A stretch of DNA of 64,000 bases from contig JAWNZC010000337.1 in NCBI GenBank assembly GCA_035771165.1, positions 2,459,501 through 2,523,500 of the forward strand, in the 5' to 3' direction. The position numbers were made by a program, and so were the translations under genes. The notes beneath the pieces were generated by a model that was given only the letters and a program-made list of their open reading frames with translations, was not told where the DNA came from and did no database searches. This document shows, piece after piece, positions 9,201 to 20,589 of the stretch (positions are counted from its first letter, which is position 1; every line of letters starts with the position of its first letter). The DNA is from Paragorgia papillata. Lineage: Eukaryota; Cnidaria; Anthozoa; Scleralcyonacea; Coralliidae.

Positions 9201-10486
9201 AGGGATTCTGGGTGAGTTTTATTGACCCCATTTGTGGATTTTTCTTGTAATTTTCTACGGAATCTGGATCTTATTCCTGTCTTGGATTGTGGATTTTGTC
9301 TTTATTGATTGGATAATATTATTGACAATTTTTGATTGTCATTGTCATGAGAGAAAGAAATGATCATAGAGAAGTCAACACGACTTCAAGTAATTGTCAG
9401 CATGTTGAAATGAAATTTGCGTGAATCTTGCGAATTCGAAAGTTCAACAAATATAACTGCGGGGATTCGGATTTCAACAAAAAAATTCGAGAATTGCCGA
9501 ATTTCGGTACCCCTATACTCACATGCACACCAGAATAAATATGCATGACAAACTTTGTGCCAGATAGATATATACGCGTTTACATGTCTAAGCTTCTTTC
9601 AGTGTAAATAAATTATACAAGTGCTTAAGACAGGTTGTTTTGTTTTAAAGAGCGATTGGAAATGATCGGTTCAACGATTACCATTGACCTAATGCAAATT
9701 CATGCCGAATATATTACTGTTATTATTAGATAGTTATCTAAAAAAAACAACATCATTAGTTATATTAGACTCGGTTTCGTATTGTTTGAAGTAATAGCGG
9801 ATTGTTCTCGATTCCCTTGAGAACAGTAAACAATACGAAAACGTTATCGTTACGGTGTGCACATTAGTCTAAGTCCCAGATTTTATGTTTTGGGCAAACT
9901 GTAATAAATTCTTGAGACAACACGTCAGTTAAGGCTCTTTCCACTCACCGCAGAAACTAGATCGCAGCTTGCTTCGAGTACTTGTATCTCATTAAAAAGA
10001 ACTCACAACGAGAAAACAAGCACTGTGAGTTGTTTTTACTTAGATGCAAACACTCGCAGTGATAGCTGGTTTTTGCCATGACTGGAAAAGAGCCTTTGTC
10101 AACCAACCTCGCGCGAGGTTACTATTGCGAAATAGGCGGTTCAGCTAGACCAATCAGATCACGTACACCTAAATTTTTATTAAATAGTTACAGTATATGC
10201 CTACGAAAAACAAAGAAACCGACCCAACTATTAAATAAGAACTCACTCACTCGAGCCAGCACGCATGTGGACTGCGAACTGCCCCATGAAAGTGGCCGAT
10301 TTTCTATCGATTTCCGGTCGTGCATTCGCCAAAAACGTTCTGTACTGTATAAACGATTAAAATATCCAACATTTGTTTGGTAAAAGTTGTGTACTGTTTT
10401 AATCTGCCTATTATAAAGACTGCACGCGGCCACCAATCTACTAGTTAATATACTGCATAGATTCGGGCGATTTAACCACTGATCTA
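9200..10486. other. Intergenic DNA, no gene
   Basis: Up to about 9,705 the sequence matches the 3' flank of the second segment (23,560-23,930 and 24,571-24,660). From about 9,955 to 10,065 there is a diverged copy of the short foldback seen at 4,900. The rest is A+T-rich and unassigned. Confidence 0.5.
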
Positions 10487-10719
10487 CAGTCGTTGTCACC
10501 TAAGCGTGTACACCGCCCGTCAAAACATGTTCTAAATTTACCGTTTTGAAATCAACACCGTGGGATTGGCGAGACGTGATTGGCTAAGGGCACATTCATT
10601 TGACAATAATGCATTGGTTCAATGAAAACCTAATACGTTTCCAAGGTAAACAGTTAACTTTGACGTTGACATAAAACATGTTTTGACGGGAGGTGTACAC
10701 GCTTAGGTGCCAACGACTG
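10487..10719. mobile_element. Tc1/mariner-type MITE (TA TSD)
   Basis: A 233-bp element with ends CAGTCGTTG ... CAACGACTG flanked by TA (10,485-10,486 and 10,720-10,721). The inverted arms extend over about 35 bp, through GTGTACACC and CCCGTCAAAACATG. No transposase. Confidence 0.75.
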
Positions 10720-10880
10720 TATATAAGAGACTGGATAGAGCATCTATTATCTGAGCGCCTCCAGAAATTGAAGCCGGAAGTTACGCCTTAATTTGTAAGC
10801 GACGCCATATTGGATGGCCCCACCATGAGGACTGAGGAGTCATAGACCTTATTCAAAAATGGCCGCCGAATAAAATTCTT

Positions 10881-11128
10881 TTAATAACAGCGCTGTGTAG
10901 TAACGAGATACAAGGATGCATGGATAGAGTCAGTAAATAGACGTACACAGTACTAAATTTGAAGGGTCGCAATCCCCGGTGGGCATCTCGGGCCGGCAAT
11001 CATTACACCACCAAGCTAGCGAATCGCCAAGCTAGGCCTGGCAGACCAGTCTGGTGCTGGCACACGAAGCGCGATCCTACTCATTTAGGTAATAGTGGTG
11101 TTCCTGCGCGACACCGAGAAACTCCTCA
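10881..11128. repeat. Direct repeat 1 of the DIRS-like region
   Basis: About 248 bp starting TTAATAACAGCGCTGTGTAG are repeated nearly identically at 12,223-12,464. The second copy overlaps the 3' end of the tyrosine-recombinase coding region. The pair may be the split direct repeats of a DIRS/Ngaro-type element or duplicated element ends. Confidence 0.7.
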
Positions 11129-11496
11129 TAGTGGAGAAAGAAAGTAAATAATACAAGTACTCACCCATGATGTGGCTGCACAAACCTGAACCTATAGAAA
11201 AGGCGTAGGAAACAGCTGCAGCAGACACTGCAACATACTGCAAAGTTAAAGCATAACACTGGACGCCAAATGCAATGCAGATCACCCGCGGCCAGCAAGG
11301 CCGAGAGAGTTCAAGTAATATCCTGTCTAAGACAGAATAGTTAGGTTATGAAAGCAACATAAATTGACACAGGAAGACAACGTACAATACAAATTAGCTA
11401 ACAAATTAATGTATCACCTGGCATGCCAGGGAGAGCAAGACTCACGGCGTCTGCATGTGCTCACAGCTTACTCCTTCTACAGAGTAGACGGAGCAA

Positions 11497-11820
11497 CAAC
11501 GGTGGAGCAACCGTTGGCAAGCCGGGAGAGCCCTCTCCCGGCGCTAGCAACCAAAGGTTCTGCAAACGAACCTTGCTGAACACCAGAGGCGCATCTGGTG
11601 AAGGAATAGAGAGGCTCCAGGATTACAGTGGGAAGTGGGAGTGGTGTAGAGGACGCACAGACGTGATAAACATTAGCTAACGGAGGCGCATCCGTTAGCA
11701 GTTGCGGAGGCTTCAGACTCCAGGGCAGGAGGCATGTGGATTGGCGCTTGCACAACCAGGTGAATAACAAGTGAGTCTGTTAGCTAATGACCGAGTAACA
11801 AGGGAGGAGCACCCGTTGGC
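11497..11820. repeat. Array of short hairpins, several with a GGMGCA loop
   Basis: Consecutive perfect stems: 11,497-11,516 (7-bp stem, loop GGAGCA), 11,521-11,542 (10-bp stem, 2-nt loop), 11,554-11,574 (7-bp stem, loop TGCAAAC), 11,581-11,600 (7-bp stem, loop GGCGCA) and 11,676-11,699 (9-bp stem, loop GGCGCA). A degenerate sixth lies at 11,799-11,818 (loop GGAGCA). Stem sequences differ while the loop stays GG(A/C)GCA. A roughly 95-bp unit (GCAGTTGCGGAGGCTT and following) is also repeated at 11,697 and 11,819. Confidence 0.7.
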
Positions 11821-12222
11821 AGTTGCGGAGGCTTAAAACTCCGAGGAGAGCACGTGTGGACTGGCGCTTGTGCCACGACAAGAAACTGACGCGTAACTGG
11901 CGGCGAACCAGGGGAAGGAGGCAGTCCATGCCGCTCGATAGCACGTTGTGGGGAGGAGGGTGGGAAGAACCACTCGAGAAACGGTGCCAACAATGCTGAG
12001 CCCGGGACCCAGGAAACGCTGACTAGTAGTTCCGGATATTGCATCAGCCTTCTAAGCACGCACGTATCACGTGCCTCTGATCAACAGTGCCCGATTCATT
12101 GATCGCTGGAGTGTGACACTTCACGTGTGCCATGCGTGACCAGATAGCCCCAATGAACCGGGGGAGTTGGAGCCACCCAAACAACACACAGCTAGTTTTA
12201 ATATTATTTATTGCATAAATCC

Positions 12223-12464
12223 CATTAATAACAGCGCTGTGTAGTAACGAGATACAAGGATGCATGGATAGAGTCAGTAAATAGACGTACACAGTACTAA
12301 ATTTGAAGGGTCGCAATCCCTGGTGGGCATCTCGGGCCGGCAATCATTACACCACCAAGCTAGCGAGTCGCCAAGGCCTGGCAGACCAGTCTGGTGCTGG
12401 CACACGAAGCGCGATCCTACTCATTTAGGTAATAGTGGTGTTCCTGCGCGACCGAGAAACTCCT
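12223..12464. repeat. Direct repeat 2 of the DIRS-like region
   Basis: Second copy of the repeat at 10,881-11,128 (offset 1,342 bp), with small deletions. It ends within the C-terminal part of the tyrosine-recombinase reading frame. Confidence 0.7.
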
Positions 12465-12960
12465 CTCCAATGCGACCTCTCCAGCTAGCTGGAGCGAGGA
12501 TTTCGAGAAACGCGAACCTCCTCCAAAGGGAGCAGCTGATTGACGGATCAAGCCAAGATCCGAGCAACGGCAATAAGAGCGTCTGGAGCTTTGCGTACGC
12601 GCTGCTAGACCACCGACCGAGGGTCTTTATTAAGTGATCCGGAACTCCGGCCGAGGCTGCTGATGTTGCTGCGCCTATTCGAAAACTGTGGCTGCTAAAC
12701 GAAGAACCAAATCCAGCAGCCGTAAATGGAGCGGAGCCACTGGTTGACGTGGGGTGGAGATAACGGAACCGAAGACGACGAAAATCGGGCCCGGTGAAAT
12801 GCCCCGGAACGAGATAGACCCGTAGGGCAGCCACAGCACAAATAGAATACCCGCGGATAGACCAGTATGAAGGATGACGCTCTTGCGGACGATAAGACAG
12901 CGACGATACCACCGGAATCAATGTCAGTGCAGACATCGGAGACTGAGGATCGAATTAGGA
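12421..12960 (-). pseudogene. Tyrosine recombinase of a DIRS/Ngaro-like retroelement
   Basis: Minus-strand frame (171 codons, open at 12,421-12,936). It contains the catalytic block SHSFRIGAATSAASAGVPDH followed by LIKTLGRWSSSAY, matching the H-x-x-R and G-x-W motifs and the nucleophile Tyr of tyrosine recombinases from DIRS-type elements (Crypton is the alternative). The upstream part, with the first catalytic Arg, is in disrupted frames up to about 13,160. Its position downstream of the RT/RNase H remnant on the same strand (about 14.2-14.5 kb) favours a DIRS/Ngaro retroelement over a Crypton. Inactive. Confidence 0.75.
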
Positions 12961-13545
12961 AGAGGGATAGCCTAGTTTCTAGGCCTTTCGTTTCCATCAT
13001 GTGCCTGGCCGCGTAGTCGGTTTGGGTTCTTGGGAAGACTGGGGAGAGGCTGGAAACGAGAAGGCCTAGCAACATTCGCAAAAAGGTCCTGCCTAGAATC
13101 GTTCTGGCCCTTCGAGTGTTCCTGGGATCTAGCATACAACACTGAGCGACAGTATAAAAGCACAAGGATGTCTGTGAAGATTTTACAAAAGATCTTCGCG
13201 ATCGAAAGAAGGGAATTATGGAATATATTGCAATTGGAGCTCGGAATGAAAATGTAACTGTTTAACTTTCAACTTTAGGCGGTTGCAGAAGGAAAGCTAG
13301 TGATAAGAAAGCTAGGCTAGTGAAACTTCGTCGATCCGAGGTGAGCAGGCTTGTATTATTTTATGCAGATGGAATATTAAATGTCGAAAAACACTTAGAA
13401 CATCATATCATCACAACTCTTCCTCAATAAACAACCAAGCTGTAAAGTGAAAGTGTTTACGAATTTTGCTAGGCCTTCCCCAGCGGGTCCGTTCGGATCA
13501 CTTCCAAAACGTGTCAACCGAGGAAGGCCTAGAAACTAGGCTAGA
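12960..13545. mobile_element. Element bounded by inverted TAGCCTAGTTTCTAGGCCTT
   Basis: TAGCCTAGTTTCTAGGCCTT near 12,965 and its inverse (AAGGCCTAGAAACTAGGCTA) near 13,525 bound a segment of about 580 bp without a clear gene. The class is unknown. It interrupts or adjoins the recombinase remnant. Confidence 0.45.
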
Positions 13546-13874
13546 AGAGGGACAAGTAAACTTTGACACGCGGAGAAAACTCAGAAACGAAAACGAGAAG
13601 CATCAGCGGAGGTGTTGGGATGATCTTGTTGAGTTAAATAGTTTATTAATTAATAACGAGTTTAACAACTTCACAACGGAGAACAGATCCTAAACCTCTG
13701 AAAGACAGAGATATATCAACTGACGGAAAAACGTTGTCATCGTCATATCACGTCAAAGCTAGCTACGCCATAACAAACTAATTCAAAAGTTAATACAACA
13801 TTGACGTATAAAACTACAGCTGAGTGCTATATATGCACTCAACAACCTGTAACCGAAACCGAAACCAGCTACGG

Positions 13875-14130
13875 CCCCAGAGAGCACGGGTGGCGTGTGC
13901 TGTTAGGGCGCTGCCTCTCACCAATAGTTAAGCCCAGTTGGACGGGGCCAGCACTTGGATGGGGTAACCGTCTGGGAATAACACCGTTCTCGAACTTGAA
14001 TTTCATGTGAGTAGAGTTTAGTTGGTCTCTGCTGTGCTTCGAGTTGTTTTTTTGCAGGGCCCCGCAGTTTTCCTCCCTCCGTAAAATCAACATGTTAGGT
14101 CTTAGGCTCGGATGATTGGGCGACCACATC
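13875..14130 (+). mobile_element. 5S rRNA-related SINE, copy B
   Basis: Starts AGCACGGGTGGCGTGTGCTG. It carries the 5S-like box (AGTTAAGCCC, then GCACTTGGATGGGGTAACCG and TCTGGGAATA) and the shared 3' body (TGTGAGTAGAGTTTAG, CTGTGCTTCGAG, TTTTCCTCCCTCCGTAAAATC). It lies inside the DIRS-like remnant. Confidence 0.75.
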
Positions 14131-14183
14131 CTGTGCTTGCGACGTTAAATAAATCAGTACTCATGATAGGCGACTACAGGGAA

Positions 14184-14545
14184 TCATTCACAAAATGCAA
14201 TGGAAGGAGCATCAGAACGAAAAGACCACGGCGATGCGAACCAGTGACAGTTAAAGGGAGCACCAAGACTCCCCACGCCGGATGCAGGAGAAAACACAGA
14301 GAGGTCGGGTATGAGTAAATTTTTTTGAGCGGAGAAAGCAACTAATGGTATTCCACTCGTGAAACAATACCATCCACCATTGGAGGACCCGACAAAATTC
14401 AGCGTTGGGCGTGAACCGAGCCAGACGGTCAATTATGCGACGGAGGAATTCCCGACCAGGGCGGACAACTTTACACGCGTGGTGGGGATGGTCAATCAAG
14501 GATTCGAGCTCCTGGTAATGCCAAGTGCCCGGCCCAACCACAAAC
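14184..14545 (-). pseudogene. DIRS-like reverse transcriptase / RNase H fragment
   Basis: Minus frame reads GTWHYQELESLIDHPHHACK, then VVRPGREFLRRIIDRLARF and LQWWMVLFHEWNTIS. The LxHACKVVRPGRxFLRRxID stretch is characteristic of the RT-RNase H junction in DIRS1-like elements. It is followed on the same strand by the tyrosine recombinase at 12.4-13.0 kb, the order expected for DIRS. Only a fragment remains. Confidence 0.65.
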
Positions 14546-14565
14546 GGAGGAGTGGTCCAAGATAA

Positions 14566-15223
14566 AATTCCGAAGACCCAGTGGTGTCACCTGGGAGTTG
14601 TTGGAAAGGATCCAATGAACTGCTGAGGCTACGGTATCAAACAGAAAGGGCACCGAACGCAACCAAATGGGAGGATAAGATCAACGTAAACTTCGTATCT
14701 CCACTCCATATACCGAATGGAAAACGGTCGTCTGGGTGCATGGATTGGAATATTGTGATAAAGATAGATAGATAGTTTAATAACAAAATTACCTAGCAGT
14801 CAACTAGGCTGAATGCGTATAAATTTACAATCAGAATTATTTATACATGAATGTTGAGGAATAAATGTACAGTATAAGATTAAGATAATTTGAGATTAGT
14901 ACAGTTGAGTACAGTACAGTATAAGATAATTTGAGATTTAGGCATTCATGCTATTACACAAGCCGAGAAAAAGGACGCTTAGAACGAACAGTTCGAGTAT
15001 TTGGTGATTCTACTGCCGACGTTTCCTGAGACTATCTGGCTTCATATCTAGGCGGTAGCAGTCTGAAGAATCTAGGCTTCGACGTCAAACTTTGGTGGTA
15101 CGGAGAAGGGACCAGTTACGCGGTGTCGATAAATTTCCCCTGCATTAGCCTATGTGGCCAGATCAGTTCTTGAACTATCCGGGGTGCAAGCCGTAGAAAC
15201 AAACAGGGGGAAAAGGTCAGGGG
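14566..15223. other. Intergenic, nothing recognised
   Basis: Contains a short GATAGATAG run near 14,763 and a local repetition of AGTACAGTATAAGAT (14,868-14,935). No coding or mobile-element signature recognised. Confidence 0.5.
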
Positions 15224-15961
15224 TTAGGCCCTTCCCACAGACAGACGAGACATAAGCAACAAGAATAACAAATTTAATGAACAGGTATGACCACACGTAG
15301 TAGCAAGAGATAAACAAAACTGCGCCAAAAGCCGTGCCAACGTAGCGTAACTACGCAAACCGCGCGCGTGAAACATGGTAGAAAAACAGCTGCACCATAG
15401 CTGCTCCAAAGGGTAACGGGAGCAACCTATGAAGACTGCGCAATGGCCAAGTTGGCCTGGCCAACTGCCGTCTTGCAGACACGGTGCGGATTGCCCATTT
15501 AGGATTTTATAGACTAGAGTGCCCTTTACTCTTGTACATCTAATTTGGAGGGTATCCCATTGTAAACTGTTTAGTACGTCCATCGAACGTATATCATAAT
15601 TTGCTCCCGTTATGACCCTTGCAGCACGGTTTTGAAGTCTTTGTAATTTATCTTTCAGTAGCTTGCCACATGTATCCCATAAGGGTGAACAGTAATCAAA
15701 ATAAGGCTGGATTAATGATTTATAAAGTGTTGCAAGGGAACACATTGGGACAAAAAGTTTAATTCTCCTTAGGGCGCCTATACCAGAACACACCTTTTTA
15801 CATAAATTTTCAATATGAATATCGAAAGTAAGCCGTTCATCGATATCAACACCGAGACATTTCTGAGAGTTAACATGCGAGATAGTATTATTATCTATGG
15901 TGATAGTGCCTGGTATATCGCTAGTTTTAGTTTTCAGATTATGCGCAGATCCTATAATCAT
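15224..15961 (-). pseudogene. LINE (CR1/Jockey-type) RT C-terminus, copy 2
   Basis: A 245-codon minus frame carries the same LINE region as 3,151-3,900 but more intact: LATLYKSLIQPYFDYCSPLW, KDKLQRLQNRAARVITGAN and YDIRSMDVLNSLQWDTL are continuous. Similarity stops near 15,480 (APCLQDG), beyond which the sequence is unrelated to copy 1. This marks one breakpoint of the segmental duplication or a secondary rearrangement. Confidence 0.75.
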
Positions 15962-16279
15962 GAACTTTGTTTGTTTGATATGTACATTTACATATGGTCT
16001 CTGACGTCATGAACATTGTAAAATATTTTCACATGTGGCAAAACCAGTTATATCTCTAAGTTTGTTCAACGAAATCCTTTGAAACTGTGCACATAAAAAC
16101 TCCTTGTGACTCTGAACATCTCATATTGAGCAATTATAAATATGTAAGTGATTTTGCTCTGTATGAAAATACTGTACCTTGCTCATGACGTCAGAGGCCA
16201 TCTTATTTACATATTAAACAAATTGAATATCTTGAAAACGAAAAAAGATACGAAAATGTTGTAAAAGATCTTCTGTGTT

Positions 16280-16802
16280 CAACCTCGTACCCAGGGCATT
16301 TTGCCTCCACGTTGGGAGGTCGGCGAAAATGGCCCTGGCATCGGCTGGTCACGTGACACCCAGAATTTTGGGGTGTTATGGGAAGAAAATTTATGCGGTC
16401 TTTGTGTTTTGTTTTTGTATAATACGTACACATGAATAATAAATGAGAAATATTTAACGCTCTGCCGACTCACTCATGTGAACCTTTATCATAAAAACAA
16501 CTGGCTAGCGTTATTCTTCATACTCCCACGATTATCCAGGATACATGTAAATGTCATGAACAAACATATATCTAATGTTGTTCTTGACTTTAACCAAAGC
16601 TATCGTTAATCGTTTCCATTCTTTGGGTAAACTTTGCAGAGTGGATCTATCACAATTCAAATTTTCATGAATAAATTATACTTTATCTGAATTAGTCGAG
16701 TTCTTAAACCGGCCAATCAGATTATAGAATCGACCAGCCGATGCCAGGGCCATTTTCGCCGACCTCCCGGCGTGGAGGCAAAATGCCGTGGGTACGAGGT
16801 TG
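16280..16802. mobile_element. MULE-like MITE (10-bp TSD), copy 1
   Basis: A 523-bp element beginning CAACCTCGTACCC and ending GGGTACGAGGTTG, with inverted arms continuing through CATTTTGCCTCCACG and GGCCCTGGCATCGGCTGGTC. It is flanked by a perfect 10-bp direct repeat CTTCTGTGTT (16,270-16,279; 16,803-16,812). Copy 1 of the segment has the empty site near 4,249. A second element of exactly 523 bp lies at 45,738-46,260. The TSD length suggests Mutator-like; the class is inferred. Confidence 0.85.
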
Positions 16803-17247
16803 CTTCTGTGTTACAATTTTACATGTTCTTCAAATTAGGCAAACTTAATTTTTATTGCCAATCCCCTTTAAGGACCAAAAAACAACACATGACAACTATG
16901 TCTATAGTTCGCCACGAGGGTCTACAGCATAGGTTTATTAGAACGCGCGGTATATCTAATGATTATTTTGATAACGAGAAACAGAGAGGAAAAATATGGA
17001 CGAGATTTAGGATTTCAATAAATGACGGAAAAGAGAAATCTAAAAATTTTTGCTATCGTGATTCTGAGACTGAACAACGGGATACAGGATTTCTAAATAA
17101 CGAGGACGTTGGTCGGGATTGTGTCAGCTATAACCAAACTTGTCGAGATACAGGATAGATAGCAAATAACGCGATTAGGAAATTAAGAAGCCTATTGTGA
17201 ACCTTCAGCCATGGCTGAACCCTGTATACTGACCTGTGTGGTAGACC

Positions 17248-17801
17248 CATTGAACTATAAGAAGACTGGAACGATAACTCGGGGGGGGGGGATTTTCAGT
17301 GCCAGTCCCTTTGCAGGTAGCTCCCGTGCTTTAAGTTACTTAATTTTCATCCTGCCATATATTTTGTTTGGGACGACAACAAATTACTCCAAAACAACGG
17401 ATTGAAATACATTGTTTTATACGTATGTTTTTAGAAATAGCATTGGCTTCAATTTGATGTATAGTATAAGTTTCCTCGTTATTTTAAACTTTCTAAAATG
17501 TAGTAATTCGACCATATTTCGCTGGGAAATAACACTAAGAAACTTGTTGTAGTTTTTCTGAGTTTTGAGCTGAAATACTTAACGCTGAACGTTGGGCTAT
17601 ATGAAACTGAAGCTATTGAAAAATGCTATTTGGTATAGAAACTTCAAGACTTTAGCTAAAAGGAAAATAACTAAAAATATAAAAACAACTGCCATTTTGT
17701 AACCTACGGCGAACAAAATGGCAGTTGTAAGATTTTTGGCTTCATCCATTCATAGGGCCTGACTTATGGAGTTAGCGTTCCAGTTTACTTAGTGTTCAAT
17801 G
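17248..17801. mobile_element. hAT-like MITE (8-bp TSD) in copy 2
   Basis: A 554-bp element with ends CATTGAAC ... GTTCAATG. The inverted arms extend about 25 bp to CTGGAACG. It is flanked by GGTAGACC at 17,240-17,247 and 17,802-17,809. The empty site is intact in copy 1 (near 4,680). Internal TGCCATTTTGT/ACAAAATGGCA forms a second hairpin. Confidence 0.8.
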
Positions 17802-18715
17802 GGTAGACCCCTCTTCCAGTCCTGTTGACTAGCACTGCTTCCACTGAAATCATAAAACGCATGAAAACTACTTTTGTGACGCATGGCATCCCACACGAGA
17901 TTGTTACATACAATGCATGCATCTCAATTTATTTTCACTGAGTTTAAGTCATACCTGACACCTTTCCAGTTGTAGTATCAAACATCGTCGAGTTAAAACT
18001 TTTTTTCAGACATCGCTGAAACAGGATCGCAGCGAGTACTTGCATCTCAGTAATTTAGAAGAACTCGCAAAGAAAAAACCAAGCACTATGCATGCGAGTT
18101 CTTTTAAATTAGATGAAAGTACTCACTGCGATCGCTGCCATCCTGCTTATGACTGGCCTCAGACGGATCCTGCAGAGATAGAGCGTTCTAACCGCGTCAT
18201 AGAGAAGACAGCTATGCTGACAATGCTGCACATCTCGAAAGGAAAAACCGGAAGGAAATCCTTGATGCTTTCTTACTGCTCGACCGGACAGACTCCTTGG
18301 CCGCAACATCCAAATTAAAATAAGTTATGCAAAGTTACTAACAGCGTCAACAGTCCCTCCTGCGTCATCGATTGATAAAACACCTGAAACAGGTCTTCAG
18401 AGAGATTGTGAGATAAAAGTAAAGATGATATTTTATACAGACTAACGTGGCTGCGTTCCGAAAAAGGTATCAGTATCAGAAAAGCATGCGAAGCAACGAA
18501 AAGCAAGGGTATCTAAAAACTTCGAAATCCGTGCAGAACCGACGGGCGGCGTAGAACCTCTGGGACCAGGGTATGCAGAACACAAATATCTAACTGAAAT
18601 CTCTGAAAATAAAAAGAGCACCGGATTATTATGGACAAGACTAAGGACATATTCACATGAGACCGTTATCTCGGGGGCTAACTACCGAGTTATCCCAGGC
18701 TACCGAGATAACCTA

Positions 18716-18976
18716 CAATCTTGGACAAAACCTGTTGTTACACTGCCCTCAAAAATCACCCTCACATGAATTAGATATCTTTTACCACTTTAGCAAGAAA
18801 TCCCCCCGCCCCCCTGTGCAATGTTATTCCTAATTGCAAGAAACCACTTTTGGTTCAATTTTCTGTGTAGAAATCAACATTGAAAGGGGGGGAGGGGGGA
18901 GAAACAAAAAACACTACATTTAACAAGACTGATGCGATTTTTTTGTTAAGTGTAACAACCGTTTTGTCCAAGATTG
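18716..18976. mobile_element. Mariner-like MITE
   Basis: A 261-bp foldback with ends CAATCTTGGACAAAAC ... GTTTTGTCCAAGATTG. The arms extend through GTTGTTACAC/GTGTAACAAC. A TA precedes the left end; the right flank reads TC rather than TA, so the TSD is imperfect. Confidence 0.6.
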
Positions 18977-19186
18977 TCTAAACGATTTCGACCCACCAAT
19001 TGTACTTTAATTGTACAAGACGAGTCTAAATGGCTAATATGGTCGAGGAACGAGGCCACGGGATTATGCTAATTACGTGTCATAATTCAGTGGTACTAAT
19101 TATATGACGTAATAACTTAAAACTCGTCTCAGCTAACTGCACTACGATGGTCTTCAAAGAAAGAATCAGCAGCGATATTCGTATAG

Positions 19187-19348
19187 TTATATATATTTTT
19201 GGCAGCTGAAGCAAACATGCCATTGGCACAAATAGCGCGAAAATGTAACGTTTCCCGGCCCACTGTGTACAGAATCAAGAAACAGTTCGAGAATGGTAAG
19301 AAAAGACAGAGGTTTGCCGTCCACGAAAAATATCGCCGCAGTTTATAG
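19187..19348 (+). pseudogene. Helix-turn-helix fragment of a Tc1/mariner or IS630-type transposase
   Basis: A short frame includes MPLAQIARKCNVSRPTVYRI followed by KKQFENGKKRQ. The alternating Ile-Ala ... Val-Ser-Arg-x-Thr-Val-Tyr-Arg-Ile pattern is a classic DNA-binding helix-turn-helix as found at the N-terminus of Tc1/mariner-like transposases. The frame stops after 44 codons (from the ATG at 19,217) with no DDE domain nearby, so it is a remnant. A regulatory HTH peptide is less likely. Confidence 0.5.
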
Positions 19349-19619
19349 AAAGTAAAAATCAACCAAAAAGGACAGTTTGAGTAATATTTTTCGATGAACC
19401 ACGCTCTATAAATAGAACACTACAACTCTTTCATTTATGTGGTTCACCGTGGTTCATCGTGCTTTTTCGTGGTTCATCGTTATGAAATGAAGTATTCAAG
19501 CAATGTAACCTTGTTATCCGTTGATATACAATTATATTTATTTTCTTATGATCATGAATCCAAAACAAGTTTGGCGAAACACATAGCACAGGGCGGAATA
19601 TCGCGTTGGTGCTCTCGTA

Positions 19620-20060
19620 ATTATACAAAAGCTGATCCTACCCCAAGAGATAACTCGGGTGAAAGCGTTCACATGGAGGCATAGATAGTGGAAGGGGAAC
19701 TGGACAGGTATGGTAATTATACACTTATAAGGGCTAATTATACCTAACTAAAGTCGCACATGGCCACGATCAGCTATGGCTGAAATTAAACAATAGTGTA
19801 AGTTCGCACTTAAGTTCAGCAGTGTCTGATTTTAGCCATGTGGAACCATCCGTTAAGTTGTGCAAATAGCGTTTCCGGGCTTGTAACATCGTTCTAGTTC
19901 CCCTTCTATTTATATCTACGATGAAGGTAAGGTTAACTCTGGCGCTGGGGCTACCCTATCGCTTAGACCAAGTTATCCATATCTCCCGAGTTATCTCGGT
20001 CTCATGTCAACGGTTTACTTTGAACTAACATCGTGATATCTCGGGGGATAGGGGTTATTT
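19620..20060. mobile_element. Harbinger-type MITE, disrupted copy
   Basis: Matches the inner and right part of the MITE at 5,579-6,203 (AAGAGATAACTCGGGTGAAA through ATCGTGATATCTCGGGGGATA). Its left part lies at about 18,650-18,715, separated by the mariner-like MITE and about 640 bp of other DNA. Confidence 0.65.
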
Positions 20061-20589
20061 TCCATATTGACTGTTGTGAATGGCTCGCCAGACACTCGAC
20101 GTTATGGCGCCATGTTGGAGGACTTTAACAAAATAATCTCATTAGCAGCTATTGTACTTTCCTCCGACATGCCTTCTAGGGATTGATTGCAACCTACCAG
20201 TATTAAACAATCAATGACTCTCGTTTGGCGTAAAGTAGGGAGATAGATTGCAAAGTAAAAAGTTGGTAAACTGCCAAGAATAGTTTTGATAACGAAATAC
20301 TGAGGTTTGAAGCAGGACCCTTCATCAATCATCAGGGTAATGACATTTTACTCTATCTAAAACACTTCCTAATGGTATTGGTGTGACGTGTAATCGTGCA
20401 TGTGCATGGATTTTGAGGGAGAGATGTATACTTGTATGTTGAAATTACAAAATGAATAGATAACACCAAAGGAGGCTCTGAAAGAGGATGCTGACACAAT
20501 TAAATGCATGACTGCGTAGGCAGTGTTTCGTTCATATGAGGCGGCGTTTCGCGCAGAGTCCTTCATTAGAGCTTTCATTTTCCTTTTGT

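Larger units (their letters stand above)
3440..9705. repeat. Segmental duplication, copy 1
   Basis: This interval shares order and near-identity with 15,470-24,660: LINE fragment, CRE-MITE fragment, short foldback, Harbinger MITE, CACACTATACC-type MITE, SMase D-like gene with 3' flank, and the tRNA-like SINE, ending near CGATTACCATTGACCTAA. The gene parts differ at only a few residues. Copy 2 is about 2.9 kb longer, largely because of later insertions. Confidence 0.85.

Noticed and set aside
10503..10523. GTACACCGCCCGTC resembles the universal small-subunit rRNA 3' motif
   Set aside because: It lies in the terminal inverted repeat of a TA-flanked mariner-type MITE and is repeated in inverse at the other end; no surrounding rRNA.
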